A stretch of 64,000 nucleotides of DNA from RI-153 sp041391225 (GCA_041391225.1 JAWKOL010000025.1:40031-104030); one strand, 5' to 3'; positions 37,829 to 47,075 are shown, numbered from the stretch's first letter. Notes: generated by a model not told the origin, from the letters alone. Made by a program: numbers and translations.

Positions 37829-38686
37829 GTGAAATCCCCCTTCTCCTCGGCATCGGTCTGGCTGTGGCTGTCGATTGCGGCGGCGCTTGTGGCCGTTGCA
37901 GGCAGCGTCGTGTCGCTCACGGTGAAAGATTTCTATGCCAATTTGACGCCTGCCTTCTTGCCGCAGGCGCTGGCCCAGGACATCGCCAATCTCGCGGTCG
38001 TGTCGCCGCTGTGGCTCGTGTTGGCGGTGCTGGCGTTGCGTGGATCGCTGCGTGCCTATCTGCTCTGGCTGGGTGTGCTCACTTTCACCGTCTACAACTA
38101 TGTGATCTACACCTTTTCGATCCCGTTTGGGCCGCTGTTCCTGGTGTGGGTTGCCGTATTGGGCATGAGCATCTACGCCCTGATCGGCGGCGGCGCCGCG
38201 GTGGACTACGCCACGGTTGCGGCGGCCTTCGTCAATCGACGCGCAATCCAGGTGACAGCCTGGTTCTTGATCGTCACTGCGGTGCTCTTTGGCTTCTTGT
38301 GGCTGTCTGAAGACGTCCCCGCACTGCTGTCGAACACGAGACCGCAGAGTACGGTAGACATGGCGCTGCCCACAAATCCGGTTCATATCCTCGATCTGGC
38401 CTTCTTCCTGCCGGCAGCGATCCTCACCGGGGTGATGTTGCTCAGGAAAAAGGCGTCGGCCTACACGTTCGCGCCGCCACTCATCGTCTTCCTGATCCTC
38501 ACTGGCATCCCCATTCTGATTACACCGGTGGTGCAGTCCGCGCTCGGTGACGTCGCCGCCTGGGGCATTTTTGTCCCCATCGGCACGCTCACGGTGCTGT
38601 TGACGGCGTTGCTCGTCGGGTTGATGGCGACGATGCAGCCGCAGACAGTGACGAATCACTCCAATCGCCCCAAACGCAGAAAGTAG
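37829..38686 (+). CDS. Polytopic membrane protein of unknown function
   Basis: 285 residues with seven or eight predicted helices, beginning WLWLSIAAALVAVAGSVVSL. The first extracytoplasmic loop contains FYANLTPAFLPQALAQDIAN. No catalytic motif, transporter signature or Cys/His cluster is evident. It lies between a sulfatase and a ThuA-like gene with gaps of 22 and 7 bases, so is probably part of the same operon. I do not recognise a named family. Confidence 0.75.
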   Translation: MKSPFSSASVWLWLSIAAALVAVAGSVVSLTVKDFYANLTPAFLPQALAQDIANLAVVSPLWLVLAVLALRGSLRAYLLWLGVLTFTVYNYVIYTFSIPFGPLFLVWVAVLGMSIYALIGGGAAVDYATVAAAFVNRRAIQVTAWFLIVTAVLFGFLWLSEDVPALLSNTRPQSTVDMALPTNPVHILDLAFFLPAAILTGVMLLRKKASAYTFAPPLIVFLILTGIPILITPVVQSALGDVAAWGIFVPIGTLTVLLTALLVGLMATMQPQTVTNHSNRPKRRK

Positions 38687-38693
38687 AGACGTC

Positions 38694-39389
38694 ATGATCA
38701 AACTCGCCGTGGTCACCGGCGCGAAAGCCCACGATGTGATCGGCTTTTACGAGCTGTTCCGCAGTTTCGACGGGATCGACAGCTACATCCAGCACATCGA
38801 CGACTTCGCCGCCTCGCCCAACGCCGTGCGCGACGCCTACGACGCCGTGCTCTTCTACTTCATGATGCCCGGCGTCGCCACAGACGAGGGGCTGCCCGGC
38901 TACTGTGGAAGGCCCCGATCCGCGTTGGAACGACTGACACAAACCGGCCAGGGCATTGTCGTCCTTCACCATGCGCTGCTGGCCTACCCCCAGTGGGCGG
39001 CATGGAGCGACATCGTGGGCATCGCCGACCGCACCCTTGCCGCCTACAGCCACGACGAACGGATACCGCTCACCATCGTGGACACTGAACACCCAATCAC
39101 CGCCGGCCTCGCCGATTGGACCATCACCGACGAAACCTACGACATGGCCGCCGCCGACGCCACCGATGACGATGAAGACGACGATGACGAAGACGATGAA
39201 GACGACGACAACAGCCACATCCTGCTGACCACCGATCACCCCGACAACGCCAGGACCGTGGCCTGGGTGCGGCAGGTGCAAGAAAGCGACGTCTTCTGCC
39301 TGCAACTGGGCCACGACCGGCAAGCGTGGGAAGATGAGAACTTCCGGCGCATCCTCAAGCGTGGTATTGAGTGGACTTGTTTCGGGTAG
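38694..39389 (+). CDS. ThuA-like domain protein with an acidic insertion
   Basis: 231 residues of the glutamine-amidotransferase-like ThuA family (trehalose utilisation): KLAVVTGAKAHDV, YDAVLFYFMMPG, GIVVLHHALLAYPQWAAW, DTEHPITAGL, and the late FCLQLGHDRQAW. Residues 155-172 are a run of about 16 Asp/Glu with no parallel in typical members, where this loop is short. ThuA proteins take part in disaccharide oxidation. Ends before a palindrome shared with the convergent hydrolase gene. Confidence 0.88.
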   Translation: MIKLAVVTGAKAHDVIGFYELFRSFDGIDSYIQHIDDFAASPNAVRDAYDAVLFYFMMPGVATDEGLPGYCGRPRSALERLTQTGQGIVVLHHALLAYPQWAAWSDIVGIADRTLAAYSHDERIPLTIVDTEHPITAGLADWTITDETYDMAAADATDDDEDDDDEDDEDDDNSHILLTTDHPDNARTVAWVRQVQESDVFCLQLGHDRQAWEDENFRRILKRGIEWTCFG

Positions 39390-39406
39390 ACTTTTCGGAA
39401 AGAAGA

Positions 39407-39453
39407 TAGGGGATTAGGCGATTGGAGCAGAACACCAATCGCCTAATCTCCTA
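39407..39453. repeat. Palindrome of the GATTAGGCGATTGG family (convergent terminator)
   Basis: TAGGGGATTAGGCGATTGG at 39407-39425 pairs with 39435-39453 around AGCAGAACA, one or two mismatches. Located between two converging genes (ends 39389 and 39481). Confidence 0.75.
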
Positions 39454-39480
39454 CCCCCCCCAATCTCTATCTGCACTTCC

Positions 39481-40473
39481 TCACCGCTTCGCCAGCCACG
39501 CCTCCACAACTTCCTCGAACAGTTCAGGACACTCTTCCTGCGGCACATGCCCACAGGACGGCAGCACAGCGTATTCCGCGTTGAGCAGCGTGTTCGCTAG
39601 ACGCTCGCTGTCTGCCGGCGGAATCACGGCGTCGCTGTCGCCGGTGATGACGAGCGACGGCTGCGAAATGGCGGATAGCTTGCCCGTCACATTCAGCGGC
39701 GTCGTACCCCACTCCTGCAGATAAGCCCACATCGCTTCGTCCCAGTCGATTACTTCGGTGTGGATCATCGTCAGACGCATTCGCTCGTCTGTGATTGCGG
39801 TTGGATCGAGGTACGTCTGATGCACAAACGATTCGCTGCCGCCGATCATGCGCGCAAAGGGCAGGCCGAGCCGCTGCATCTGCGGCAAGTTCATGAACCA
39901 GGCGGGCAAACTCTCCTGCACGTAGACAGCGGCGTCGGCAAGGATCAACCCGTCGACGCGTTCAGGCGACGCCGCAGCAGCTTCTACGGCCAACACCGCG
40001 CCGTAAGAGTTGGCAACAAGGATGGCGCTGTCCACACCCAGGGTGTCGAGCAGGGAGAACAGTTGCGTCACCGCCGCCTCCCCCGAATACGGGTTCGCAC
40101 CCGACCAATCACCCGCTACCAGCTTCTCGCTCAGGCCATAGGGAATCTGATCATAGGCAATGACGCGGCCCTGTGCGTCGAAGAAGTCGAAAACTTCGGT
40201 CCACGTAAAGGCATTGAAGTTTGAACCGTGGAGCAGCACGAAGGTTGATTCATCGCCGCCCTGGGCCTCGTCGGTGAGGTAGTGGATATCGAGGCCGTCA
40301 GTCCCTGCGAAGGGGATAGTGACGAACTTGCTCTGCGGTGAAGCCGCTGCCTGCACCACCTGCAAATTCGTCAGCGGCGATACGGGGATCAGGAAAGGCA
40401 CAACCGCCGCCAACAGGAGCAGCACAAGCACAACAATCGCCGTCCACTTGGCGATGGTTTTGATTCGATTCAT
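39481..40473 (-). CDS. Membrane-anchored alpha/beta hydrolase
   Basis: 330 residues. An N-terminal anchor helix (about 9-30) is followed by an alpha/beta hydrolase domain with the oxyanion motif VLLHGSNF, the nucleophile elbow VANSYGAVLA (Asn-Ser-Tyr-Gly), Asp in TGDSDAVIPP and His in PSCGHVPQEE. A complete triad. Outward-facing esterase, lipase or haloperoxidase-like activity is likely. AGGAG precedes ATG 40473, 22 bases after the padR stop, so expression is probably controlled by that repressor. Confidence 0.92.
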   Translation of the reverse strand: MNRIKTIAKWTAIVVLVLLLLAAVVPFLIPVSPLTNLQVVQAAASPQSKFVTIPFAGTDGLDIHYLTDEAQGGDESTFVLLHGSNFNAFTWTEVFDFFDAQGRVIAYDQIPYGLSEKLVAGDWSGANPYSGEAAVTQLFSLLDTLGVDSAILVANSYGAVLAVEAAAASPERVDGLILADAAVYVQESLPAWFMNLPQMQRLGLPFARMIGGSESFVHQTYLDPTAITDERMRLTMIHTEVIDWDEAMWAYLQEWGTTPLNVTGKLSAISQPSLVITGDSDAVIPPADSERLANTLLNAEYAVLPSCGHVPQEECPELFEEVVEAWLAKR

Positions 40474-40495
40474 GTGAGTTTCTCCTAGAATCCAT

Positions 40496-41014
40496 CTAGA
40501 GGTTCTGCTTCAGCCTGTCGATGAGCTGAGACAGAAGGGATTGTTCCAGTTCCAGCATGTGAATCTGGAAATCCAGCCCCGGATGAGATGCGCGGATGTC
40601 GTCAGAGAAACCACTGAGGGCTGCACAACGAGCGGCGAGGCGCGTGGCGCGCTGTTCCAACAACGGAACAACAACGCCGGGGGGGAGGACGTCGATAAAG
40701 TTCAACGAGATGCCGTCGGGGTAATCAATCGATTGAAATTCGGCCAGCCTTTCTTGGAGCAGACGCGCAAATTCGGCGCGACCTGCGTCGGTAATCGAGT
40801 AGACGGTACGCGGCGGTCGCTTGTCGACACGCTCTTCCGCACCTATGGCAAACCCATCGCTTTCCAGCTTTGCCAACAGTTGATAGGCGTTGGCCTTACC
40901 GATTTGGACGGGAATCGTCGGCGATTTGAGCAGTTCGTTCAGTTCGTAGCCGTGCAAGCTGTGTGCGCTGAGGATGCCCAGCAGAAGCAACCGTTTGTCA
41001 TGGAGTGTCGTCAT
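40496..41014 (-). CDS. PadR-family transcriptional regulator
   Basis: A 172-residue winged-helix regulator: LLLLGILSAHSLHGYELNEL opening, TIPVQIGKANAYQLLAKLES recognition helix, RPPRTVYSITDAGRAEFARL wing, and a C-terminal dimerisation helix. ATG 41014 is chosen because it lies exactly downstream of a near-consensus promoter whose likely start point is the ATG itself (leaderless message). A dyad in the promoter spacer suggests autoregulation. Cotranscribed with the hydrolase gene. Confidence 0.94.
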   Translation of the reverse strand: MTTLHDKRLLLLGILSAHSLHGYELNELLKSPTIPVQIGKANAYQLLAKLESDGFAIGAEERVDKRPPRTVYSITDAGRAEFARLLQERLAEFQSIDYPDGISLNFIDVLPPGVVVPLLEQRATRLAARCAALSGFSDDIRASHPGLDFQIHMLELEQSLLSQLIDRLKQNL

Positions 41015-41021
41015 GGTCAAC

Positions 41022-41050
41022 ATTATACTAGTCACTTATGACTAAGTCAA
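41022..41050 (-). promoter_or_regulatory. padR promoter with overlapping dyad operator
   Basis: On the minus strand, TTGACT (41050-41045), a 17-base spacer and TATAAT (41027-41022). The spacer contains TAGTCA-N4-TGACTA (41044-41029), a perfect 6-bp dyad filling the space between -35 and -10. The distance from the -10 to ATG 41014 is 7 bases, so the mRNA is probably leaderless. Confidence 0.8.
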
Positions 41051-41109
41051 TTTGCAGGGACCAAGTCAATTTGCAGGTGTGCAGGGGTGTAATTCACGTT
41101 TGGGGCGAA

Positions 41110-41186
41110 AGTGCCGGGGACTTCACGATGTACGTGGTGACAAGCGCGAAAACCCCGTCTCGCTGCGGCGAAAAGTCCCCGGCACT
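41110..41186. repeat. REP-like palindrome with AGTGCCGGGGACTT arms
   Basis: AGTGCCGGGGACTT at 41110-41123 is perfectly complementary to 41173-41186, separated by 49 bases. Similar GTGCC...GGCAC cores occur at 29746-29830. It lies between divergent genes, upstream of the promoter at 41215. Confidence 0.65.
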
Positions 41187-41214
41187 GTCTGTCTTCGCTA
41201 TCTTGTGACGCGGC

Positions 41215-41243
41215 TTGACATGCGTGAGGCCACTGTGTACGCT
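41215..41243 (+). promoter_or_regulatory. Promoter of the enolase-superfamily gene
   Basis: TTGACA (41215-41220), 17-base spacer, TACGCT (41238-41243). The ATG of the next gene is at 41250, seven bases after the -10, again suggesting a leaderless message. Confidence 0.6.
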
Positions 41244-41249
41244 CATTGC

Positions 41250-42404
41250 ATGAAAATCACCGAGATCTTTGTTTCCATTTTCGAGGTTCCTGCCAACACC
41301 GGCCGTTTTGATCTGGTGGAGCAGGTGACGGCGGGCAAGCAGCGTTGGACGGCGACGCGCTCGCTCATGCAGCGCGCCGAACGCCAAACAGAAGAGATCC
41401 ATGTGCTTCATGTACTCACCGACGAAGGCATCGAGGGCGTCTGCACCGTGGGTGATGCCCGCTACACCACGCTGCGTGCGCAGGATCTGATCCAGTTGCG
41501 CATCCTGGCCGCGGACGCGGATCCGTTTGACCGTGAGCGACTCTTCGCCAAGTTGCACGCGGCGACGCGCGGCATGTTCGCCCAGCCCGGCTGGTTCGGC
41601 GCCTTCGACAACTGCCTGTGGGACATTGCGGGCAAGGCGGCAGGGTTACCCGTCTACGCGCTGATGGGGCGGGCGCGCACCGCCTGCCCGGCCTACTACA
41701 ACAGCGGTGGCAGGACGAAGGAAGCAGTCGTCGAGGATTCGCTCAAAGCAGTGGAGATGGGCTTTACCGCGGTGAAGGATCACCTGACCAACAGCGCGGA
41801 CGAGAACATCGAGTGGTTCGCCGCCATCCGCGATGCCGTGGGGCCGCAGGTGACGCTGCTCCACGACGCCGTGCTCAGCCACTACAACTACGACGAGGCG
41901 CTGCGTGTGGGGCGGGCGCTGGAAGATCTGCGCTTCTTGTGGCTGGAAGAACCGTTGCCGGATCGCGATCAGCAGGGCTTGCAGCGTCTTTGCGCGGCGC
42001 TGGACATCCCCGTCCTCGCGCCGGAGACGCTGATGAACGACGTCGATCTGAGCGCGCAATGGCTGATCAGCGGCGCCACGGACTGGCTGCGCGGCAACGC
42101 CCGCGTGGGGGTCACCGGTCTGCTCAAACTGGCACACCTGGCCGAGATGCACAACGCCCGCATCGAACTGAACGGTCCCGGCGGGCTGTTTGGGCTGGTC
42201 CACGCGCACATGGTCTGCGCGCTGCAAAACACCAGCTACTACGAATACTTCCCCGGCGGCACGCGTGACGAACTGGGCCGCGAAATTGGGCTACTCAACC
42301 CGCCCGTGCCGCAGAACGGCATGATCCAGCCGCCCACCGGTCCTGGCTGGGGAGCAGAGTGGGATTGGGCGTGTTTCGAGAAAAAACGAACAGCGACAGT
42401 GTAG
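41250..42404 (+). CDS. Mandelate racemase/enolase-superfamily enzyme
   Basis: A 384-residue TIM-barrel enzyme with the enolase capping domain. Signs are LTDEGIEGVCTVGDARY, FDNCLWDIAGKAAGLPVYAL, MGFTAVKDHLTNS (Lys region), VTLLHDAVLSHYNYDEAL (metal Asp), FLWLEEPLPDRD (metal Glu), PVLAPETLMND (metal Glu) and WLRGNARVGVTGLLKLAHLA, then ARIELNGPGG. Consistent with an acid-sugar dehydratase such as a galactonate, gluconate or rhamnonate type. Exact substrate not inferable. The start at 41250 matches a leaderless promoter; an upstream in-frame extension has no site. Confidence 0.92.
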   Translation: MKITEIFVSIFEVPANTGRFDLVEQVTAGKQRWTATRSLMQRAERQTEEIHVLHVLTDEGIEGVCTVGDARYTTLRAQDLIQLRILAADADPFDRERLFAKLHAATRGMFAQPGWFGAFDNCLWDIAGKAAGLPVYALMGRARTACPAYYNSGGRTKEAVVEDSLKAVEMGFTAVKDHLTNSADENIEWFAAIRDAVGPQVTLLHDAVLSHYNYDEALRVGRALEDLRFLWLEEPLPDRDQQGLQRLCAALDIPVLAPETLMNDVDLSAQWLISGATDWLRGNARVGVTGLLKLAHLAEMHNARIELNGPGGLFGLVHAHMVCALQNTSYYEYFPGGTRDELGREIGLLNPPVPQNGMIQPPTGPGWGAEWDWACFEKKRTATV

Positions 42405-42405
42405 C

Positions 42406-43137
42406 ATGCAAGCACGTCCATACCTGCGCAAAGTCATGATCAACTGGGACACCGTCGAAGACAGAGACGCCTATCCCTTTTCTATCCCCGCGCTGCGTGG
42501 AATCAACGAAATCGAATTCCATCCCGATGTCACCTTCTTAATCGGCGAAAACGGCGCGGGGAAATCCACGCTTATCGAGGCAGTTGCCATGGTGATGGGA
42601 TTCGGCGCGGAAGGCGGCACCAAGAACGTCAGGATCCAAAGTGCGGACGACGTTTCTAGTCTGGCCCAGTACTTGAAGGTCGAAAAAAGCTTCAAACGAC
42701 CCAAAGACGGCTATTTTTTGCGGGCCGAAAGCTTCTACAACGTTGCCACCTACATGGACACTACCGGCTACCTGGCAGGATACGGCGGCATATCGTTGCA
42801 TGCACGTTCGCACGGCGAAGCCTTCTTTTCTACGCTCACCGACAAACTGCGCGGCAACGGTCTCTATATCTTTGACGAACCCGAAGCAGCGCTCTCGCCT
42901 AGCAGACAGATGGCCGCACTGACCGCGATCCACAGGCTGGTGCAGGCGGAATCGCAGTTCATCATCGCCACGCATTCGCCGATCCTGATGGCCTATCCCC
43001 ATGCTCGAATCTTGCTGCTCAACGACGATGGCCTCACCGAAGTGGCGTACGACGAAACTGAGCACTACAATGTGACAAAGGACTTCCTCAACAACTATCC
43101 GGCCATGCTCCGTTATCTGCTGGATGAAGACGCGTAA
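42406..43137 (+). CDS. AAA-family (ABC-ATPase-like) protein
   Basis: A 243-residue soluble ATPase: Walker A IGENGAGKST, a reduced signature region near GISLHARSHGEAF, Walker B LYIFDEPEAALSPSRQM with catalytic Glu, and IIATHSPILMAYPHARI as switch. This is the compact OLD/RecF-like type often annotated as a predicted ATPase, not a membrane transporter ATPase. Its start is one base after the preceding stop. It could belong to a stress or defence function, but nothing nearby supports a choice. Confidence 0.9.
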   Translation: MQARPYLRKVMINWDTVEDRDAYPFSIPALRGINEIEFHPDVTFLIGENGAGKSTLIEAVAMVMGFGAEGGTKNVRIQSADDVSSLAQYLKVEKSFKRPKDGYFLRAESFYNVATYMDTTGYLAGYGGISLHARSHGEAFFSTLTDKLRGNGLYIFDEPEAALSPSRQMAALTAIHRLVQAESQFIIATHSPILMAYPHARILLLNDDGLTEVAYDETEHYNVTKDFLNNYPAMLRYLLDEDA

Positions 43138-43227
43138 ATGGATAGAGTCAAGGATCCACCCGCGCCGACACCGGTGTGACCAACAGCAATCAACCATAAA
43201 GAACGCAGAGAACGCAAAGACTTCCTC

Positions 43228-43659
43228 ATGAGCGAAGACCCCGAACTGACCTACGTCGAAACACCGCCAACGCCCGAGGAATACAACCACCTGCGCAAAA
43301 CCATCGGCTGGGGCGGCTACGCCGATCTGGCCGATGTCGCACGCGGGCTGCAAGCCACTTGCTTCTGTGTCTCCGTCTACCAGGCAGGCGAAATTGTGGC
43401 GATGGGTCGGGTCATCGGGGACGGCGTGCTGGTCTTCTACATCCAAGACGTGATCGTGTTGCCCGAATACCAGAAACGCGGCATCGGCGCGCAGATCATG
43501 AGCCGGATCATGGACTACATCGACGCCCACGCCGTGCAAAACAGCTACGTCGGCCTCATGAGCGCCATCGGTAAAGAAGGATTCTACGACAAGTTCGGAT
43601 TCACTCGTCGCCCCACAGACAAACTGGGCTGCGGCATGACCTTGGTTGTCAGCCGCTAG
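43228..43659 (+). CDS. GNAT-family N-acetyltransferase
   Basis: 143 residues with the acetyl-CoA loop QKRGIGAQIMSRIMDYI (motif A, Q/R-x-x-G-x-G/A), preceded by VFYIQDVIVLPEYQ. The C-terminal FYDKFGFTRRPTDKLGCGMT is typical of small-molecule GNATs. Preceded by a repeat-like leader (AAAGAACGCAGAGAACGCAA), so transcription context is unclear. Acceptor unknown. Confidence 0.92.
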   Translation: MSEDPELTYVETPPTPEEYNHLRKTIGWGGYADLADVARGLQATCFCVSVYQAGEIVAMGRVIGDGVLVFYIQDVIVLPEYQKRGIGAQIMSRIMDYIDAHAVQNSYVGLMSAIGKEGFYDKFGFTRRPTDKLGCGMTLVVSR

Positions 43660-43730
43660 GGAGAATCCAGAGGAATTTTGATCCACGAAGCCACACGAAG
43701 ATACACGAAGATATACGAAGGCAGAAAAAG

Positions 43731-44782
43731 ATGACGAACAGAAAAATGGTGGGCGCGGTGCTGCCGGGCAACAGCACCGTTGAGTTTCAGGAGTTCGCCG
43801 TCCCCCAACCCGGCCACGGGCAGGTGCTGATCCAGTGCAAAGCGTCCACGATCTGCGGCAGTGACATTCGCGCCATCTACCACGAACACCTGGGCAAAGG
43901 GCCGGAAGGCTACCAGGGCGTCATCGCCGGGCACGAACCCAGCGGGCAGATCGTCGCCGTCGGCCCCGGTCTCAAACGCTTCAAGACCGGCGACCGGGTG
44001 ATCATCTACCACATTTCCGGTTGCGGCGTCTGCTACGACTGTCGCCGCGGCTACATGATCAGCTGCACCAGCGAGCACCGCGCCGCTTACGGCTGGCAAC
44101 GCCACGGCGGCATGGCACCGTACATCCTCGCCGACGAAAAAGATTTGGTGCTGCTGCCCGATCAACTGTCTTACCTGGACGGGGCGCAGGTGGCGTGCGG
44201 TTTCGGCACCGTCTACGAAGGATTGGAGCGCATCGGCATCAACGGCAACGATGCGGTACTGGTGATGGGGCTGGGGCCGGTGGGATTGGCGGCGCTGATG
44301 TTGGCCAAGGCAATGGGCGCGCAGAAGCTCATCGGCGTCGATCTCGTGGACGAACGCCTGCAATTGGCGCAAGATCTGGGATTGGTCGATCACGTCCCCA
44401 AGGCAGGCCCCGACAACGTCGACCAGATCCGCGCGCTCACGGGCGGTCATGGCGTGGAGCGGGCCGTGGACGCCAGCGGCAACGACAAGGCCCGCCACAC
44501 CGCCATCCAGGCCACACGCAAGTGGGGCAAAATCGTCTTCATCGGCGAGGTGGCACGGTCAACTTCCAGCCCAGCCCCGACATCATCCACGATCAGAAGA
44601 CGATCTACGGGTCCTGGGTCACCAGCATCTGGAAGATGGAGGAATTGGTGGAACGTCTTGTGCGCTGGGGCATCCACCCCGAAGACCTGGTGACGCACCG
44701 ATTCTCGCTGGAGCACGCCGACGAAGCCTATCGTCTCATGGCCGATGGGCGCTGCGGCAAAGTGGCGGTTGTGTTTGAGTAA
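43731..44782 (+). CDS. Zinc-dependent alcohol dehydrogenase (sorbitol/threonine-dehydrogenase type; one frameshift)
   Basis: About 350 residues. Catalytic zinc ligands are in STICGSDIRA and GHEPSG. The structural-zinc loop is shortened: SGCGVCYDCRRGYMISCTSE. The cofactor loop is VMGLGPVGLAALML. The frame breaks at about 44553, where GGCGAGG-TGGCACG lacks one G. The restored sequence reads FIGEGGTVNFQPSPDIIHDQ and runs to the stop at 44782. Likely oxidises a polyol or L-threonine-like substrate. Fits the sugar-acid theme. A single homopolymer loss strongly suggests a consensus error. Confidence 0.9.
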
Positions 44783-44791
44783 GTGGTGCCT

Positions 44792-44841
44792 GGATTGGTG
44801 ATTGGGGTGGATCGTATCTCTCCCTGATCACCAATCACCCC
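44792..44841. repeat. Palindrome of the GGTGATTGGGG family between convergent genes
   Basis: GGATTGGTGATTGGGGTGG (44792-44810) faces the complementary words TGATCACCAATCACCCCC (44825-44842), imperfect. Located in the 72-base gap between converging genes. Confidence 0.6.
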
Positions 44842-44854
44842 CACCGGCCCGAAC

Positions 44855-45654
44855 CTACGCCTTCTCCAGCGTATACACCACAGCACACAACTTCCCAACA
44901 TCTGGTAAACGCCGTAGTGACAGTTCGCCAGTTCGCAGGCGACGTCCTTCTCGCCGAATCTGGCGACCAGATGCGCGCAGTTGCGCCGGATGTGTGCGAT
45001 GCGCAGGAGTTGCGTAGACGTCCCCCTATCATCGCGCTCTTCTCGATATTCGCGCCACTCACTGCTGAGGACGTCCGCCTCGATCACCGAGAGCAGCTGC
45101 GGATACGCGGCGTCCTCGTAAAAGGAGCGCTTCATCGTTCGCGCACAATCGCCAGCGGCGGCATCAGTTCAGCCGCTTCCTCGGGCGAACATCTCCGTGG
45201 CGAAGACGTGGAAGTTCAACATTCTGCCGCCCGGTTTCAGCACGCGCGCACAGGTGGCGAACGTGAGATGTAGATCGGACATGTGACCCAACACATCGCG
45301 ACACCAGATGAAGTCGAACATGGCGTCGGCCAGCGGGAGTTGCAGGATGTCTCCTTGGATCACCTGGACGCGGTCTTCGAGCCGGCCATCGGCGATGCGC
45401 CGGTGAGCGCGGGCAATGTTGGCGTCTATCAGATCGACGCCCACCACGCGACACCCAAAGCGCCGTGACAGTTCGCAGGCATGTGCTGCGTCGCGGCAGC
45501 CGAGATCGAGCACCACGCTGTTGGGCGTTGGGTGGAAGCCGGCGAACTTGTCGTAGAGCATGTCCGGCCCACGCGGGTGCAGGCTTTCGTCCACGGCGTC
45601 GAGGAGCGCCTGGTATTCTTCCTCGCTCTCGTTGTAGATTTCCTCCACGGTCAC
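44855..45654 (-). CDS. SAM-dependent methyltransferase (two frameshifts)
   Basis: About 265 residues after correction. Motif I VVLDLGCRDAAHACELSRR, motif II VVGVDLIDANIARAH, and further VQVIQGDILQLPLADAMFDF with CRDVLGHM and LKPGGRMLNFHVFA. One shift near 45165 leads into MKRSFYEDAAYPQLLSVIEA. Another near 44895 (GGGAAGTT lacking an A) gives the tail KLCAVVYTLEKA ending at 44855. The start is uncertain: GTG 45654 (TVEEIYNESEEEYQALLDAV) or an upstream start at 45765. UbiE/COQ5-like fold. Substrate unknown. Confidence 0.82.
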
Positions 45655-45831
45655 TTGAACAGGGTCATGGATGTTTTGTCCTGTGGTTGATTGAAAGAGT
45701 ACTCGTTGCCAATAGTAATATATAATGACAAACACGATCTGACGAGTTGCCAGACTGATAACCATAAGGCTCCCAATGCAGCGTCACCAAGTTCCACCGG
45801 GACACGCACTACGCACCACGAACCCAACACC

Positions 45832-47057
45832 ATGACACCCACCCCATCCTCTCTCGATCTCTTCAGCCCCGAATTCAAAGCGGACCCGTTCCCCACCTAC
45901 GCAGACCTGCGCCGTGACGAGCCGGTCTACTGTCACCACGTTTCCTACGGCGCTCGCATCTGGTACATCACCCGCTACGAAGACGTACTGGCCGTCCTCA
46001 AAGACAACGGCGAGATCTTCGCCAAAGATCCTGCCAACGTCCGCGATCAGCAAGGCCAGGACAGTAACGCCTCGTCCAACGTCTCGCGTAGCATCAACCG
46101 CAACATGCTCTTCGCCGATCCGCCCGATCACAATGCGGCTGCGCACGCTGGTCAACCTGGCCTTCACCCCCGTCGCGTGGACAGCCTGACGCCGCGCATC
46201 AGCGAAATCGCCACGTCTTTGCTCAACCAGATGGCCGCGTCCTCGCCGCCGTGGGAGTTGATGACGGCCTACGCCTTCCCTTGCCCATCACCGTGATCAT
46301 GGAAATGTTGGGCATCCCCGCCGCCGATCAAGGACAGGTTCACGAGTGGACCAAAGCCATCATCGCGCCAGGACGACACGGGGTTTCGCTCAAAGATCGC
46401 AAACGCCGCATCCGCGCCTTCGTCGACTACCTGCACGCCATGTTCGCCCATCGCCGCTCCCACCCCGGCGACGATCTGATCAGCGGCTGGTGGCCGCCGA
46501 AGCCCAGGGCGAACGGCTCAGCGAAGAAGAACTTTCCAGCATGGTGGCGCTGCTCTTTGTCACCGGCCACGAGACAGTGGTCAACCTGCTGGGCAACGGC
46601 GCGCTTGTCCTCATGCAGCACCCCGAGCAATTGGCGTGCCTGCTGGCCGACAACAGCGACGCCGCCTGGGACGCCGCCGTCGAAGAACTCCTGCGCTTTG
46701 ACGGCCCGGTGGAGACGTCCACCACGCGTGGGCGCGCCAGGACGTCACCTTGCACGGCTGCCGAAATCAAGCGCGGCGACGTCGTGCGCGTCGTGATCAC
46801 CTCGGCCAACCGCGACGAACGCCAATTCGCCTGTCCACACCAATTGGATCTGCAACGTGACGACGTCAACGCCCATCTCGCCTTCGGGCGCGGCGCGCAC
46901 TACTGCCTGGGCGCGCCTCTGGCTCGCCTCGAAGGACGCATCGCCCTGCGCTCCTGTTCACGGTTGGCCGTCCTTGCAGCCGACGTCACCGCGCAGAACT
47001 CGCCTGGCGCATCGGCGTCATCTTCCGCGGCTGGATGCGCTGCCCATCGCGCCGTGA
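45832..47057 (+). CDS. Cytochrome P450 (multiple frameshifts)
   Basis: Reassembled from five or six frame segments into a normal bacterial P450 of about 405 residues: LFSPEFKADPFPTYADLR, IWYITRYEDVLAVLKDN, MLFADPPDHNRMRTLVN (with correction), LPITVIMEMLGIPAADQGQV, I-helix LLFVTGHETVVNLLGNG, K-helix EELLRFDGPVE, and the haem loop LAFGRGAHYCLGAPLARLEG with the axial Cys. The tail FRGLDALPIAP ends at 47057. All key sites are conserved, so errors rather than decay are likely. Bacterial class I. The substrate and redox partner are not evident. Confidence 0.85.
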
Positions 47058-47075
47058 AGAGAATCGGTTCTGGGG

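Noticed and set aside
42406..43137. Missing ATPase of the sugar ABC transporters
   Set aside because: The protein is a compact soluble OLD/RecF-like ATPase without the LSGGQ signature and regulatory domain of MalK/MsiK.
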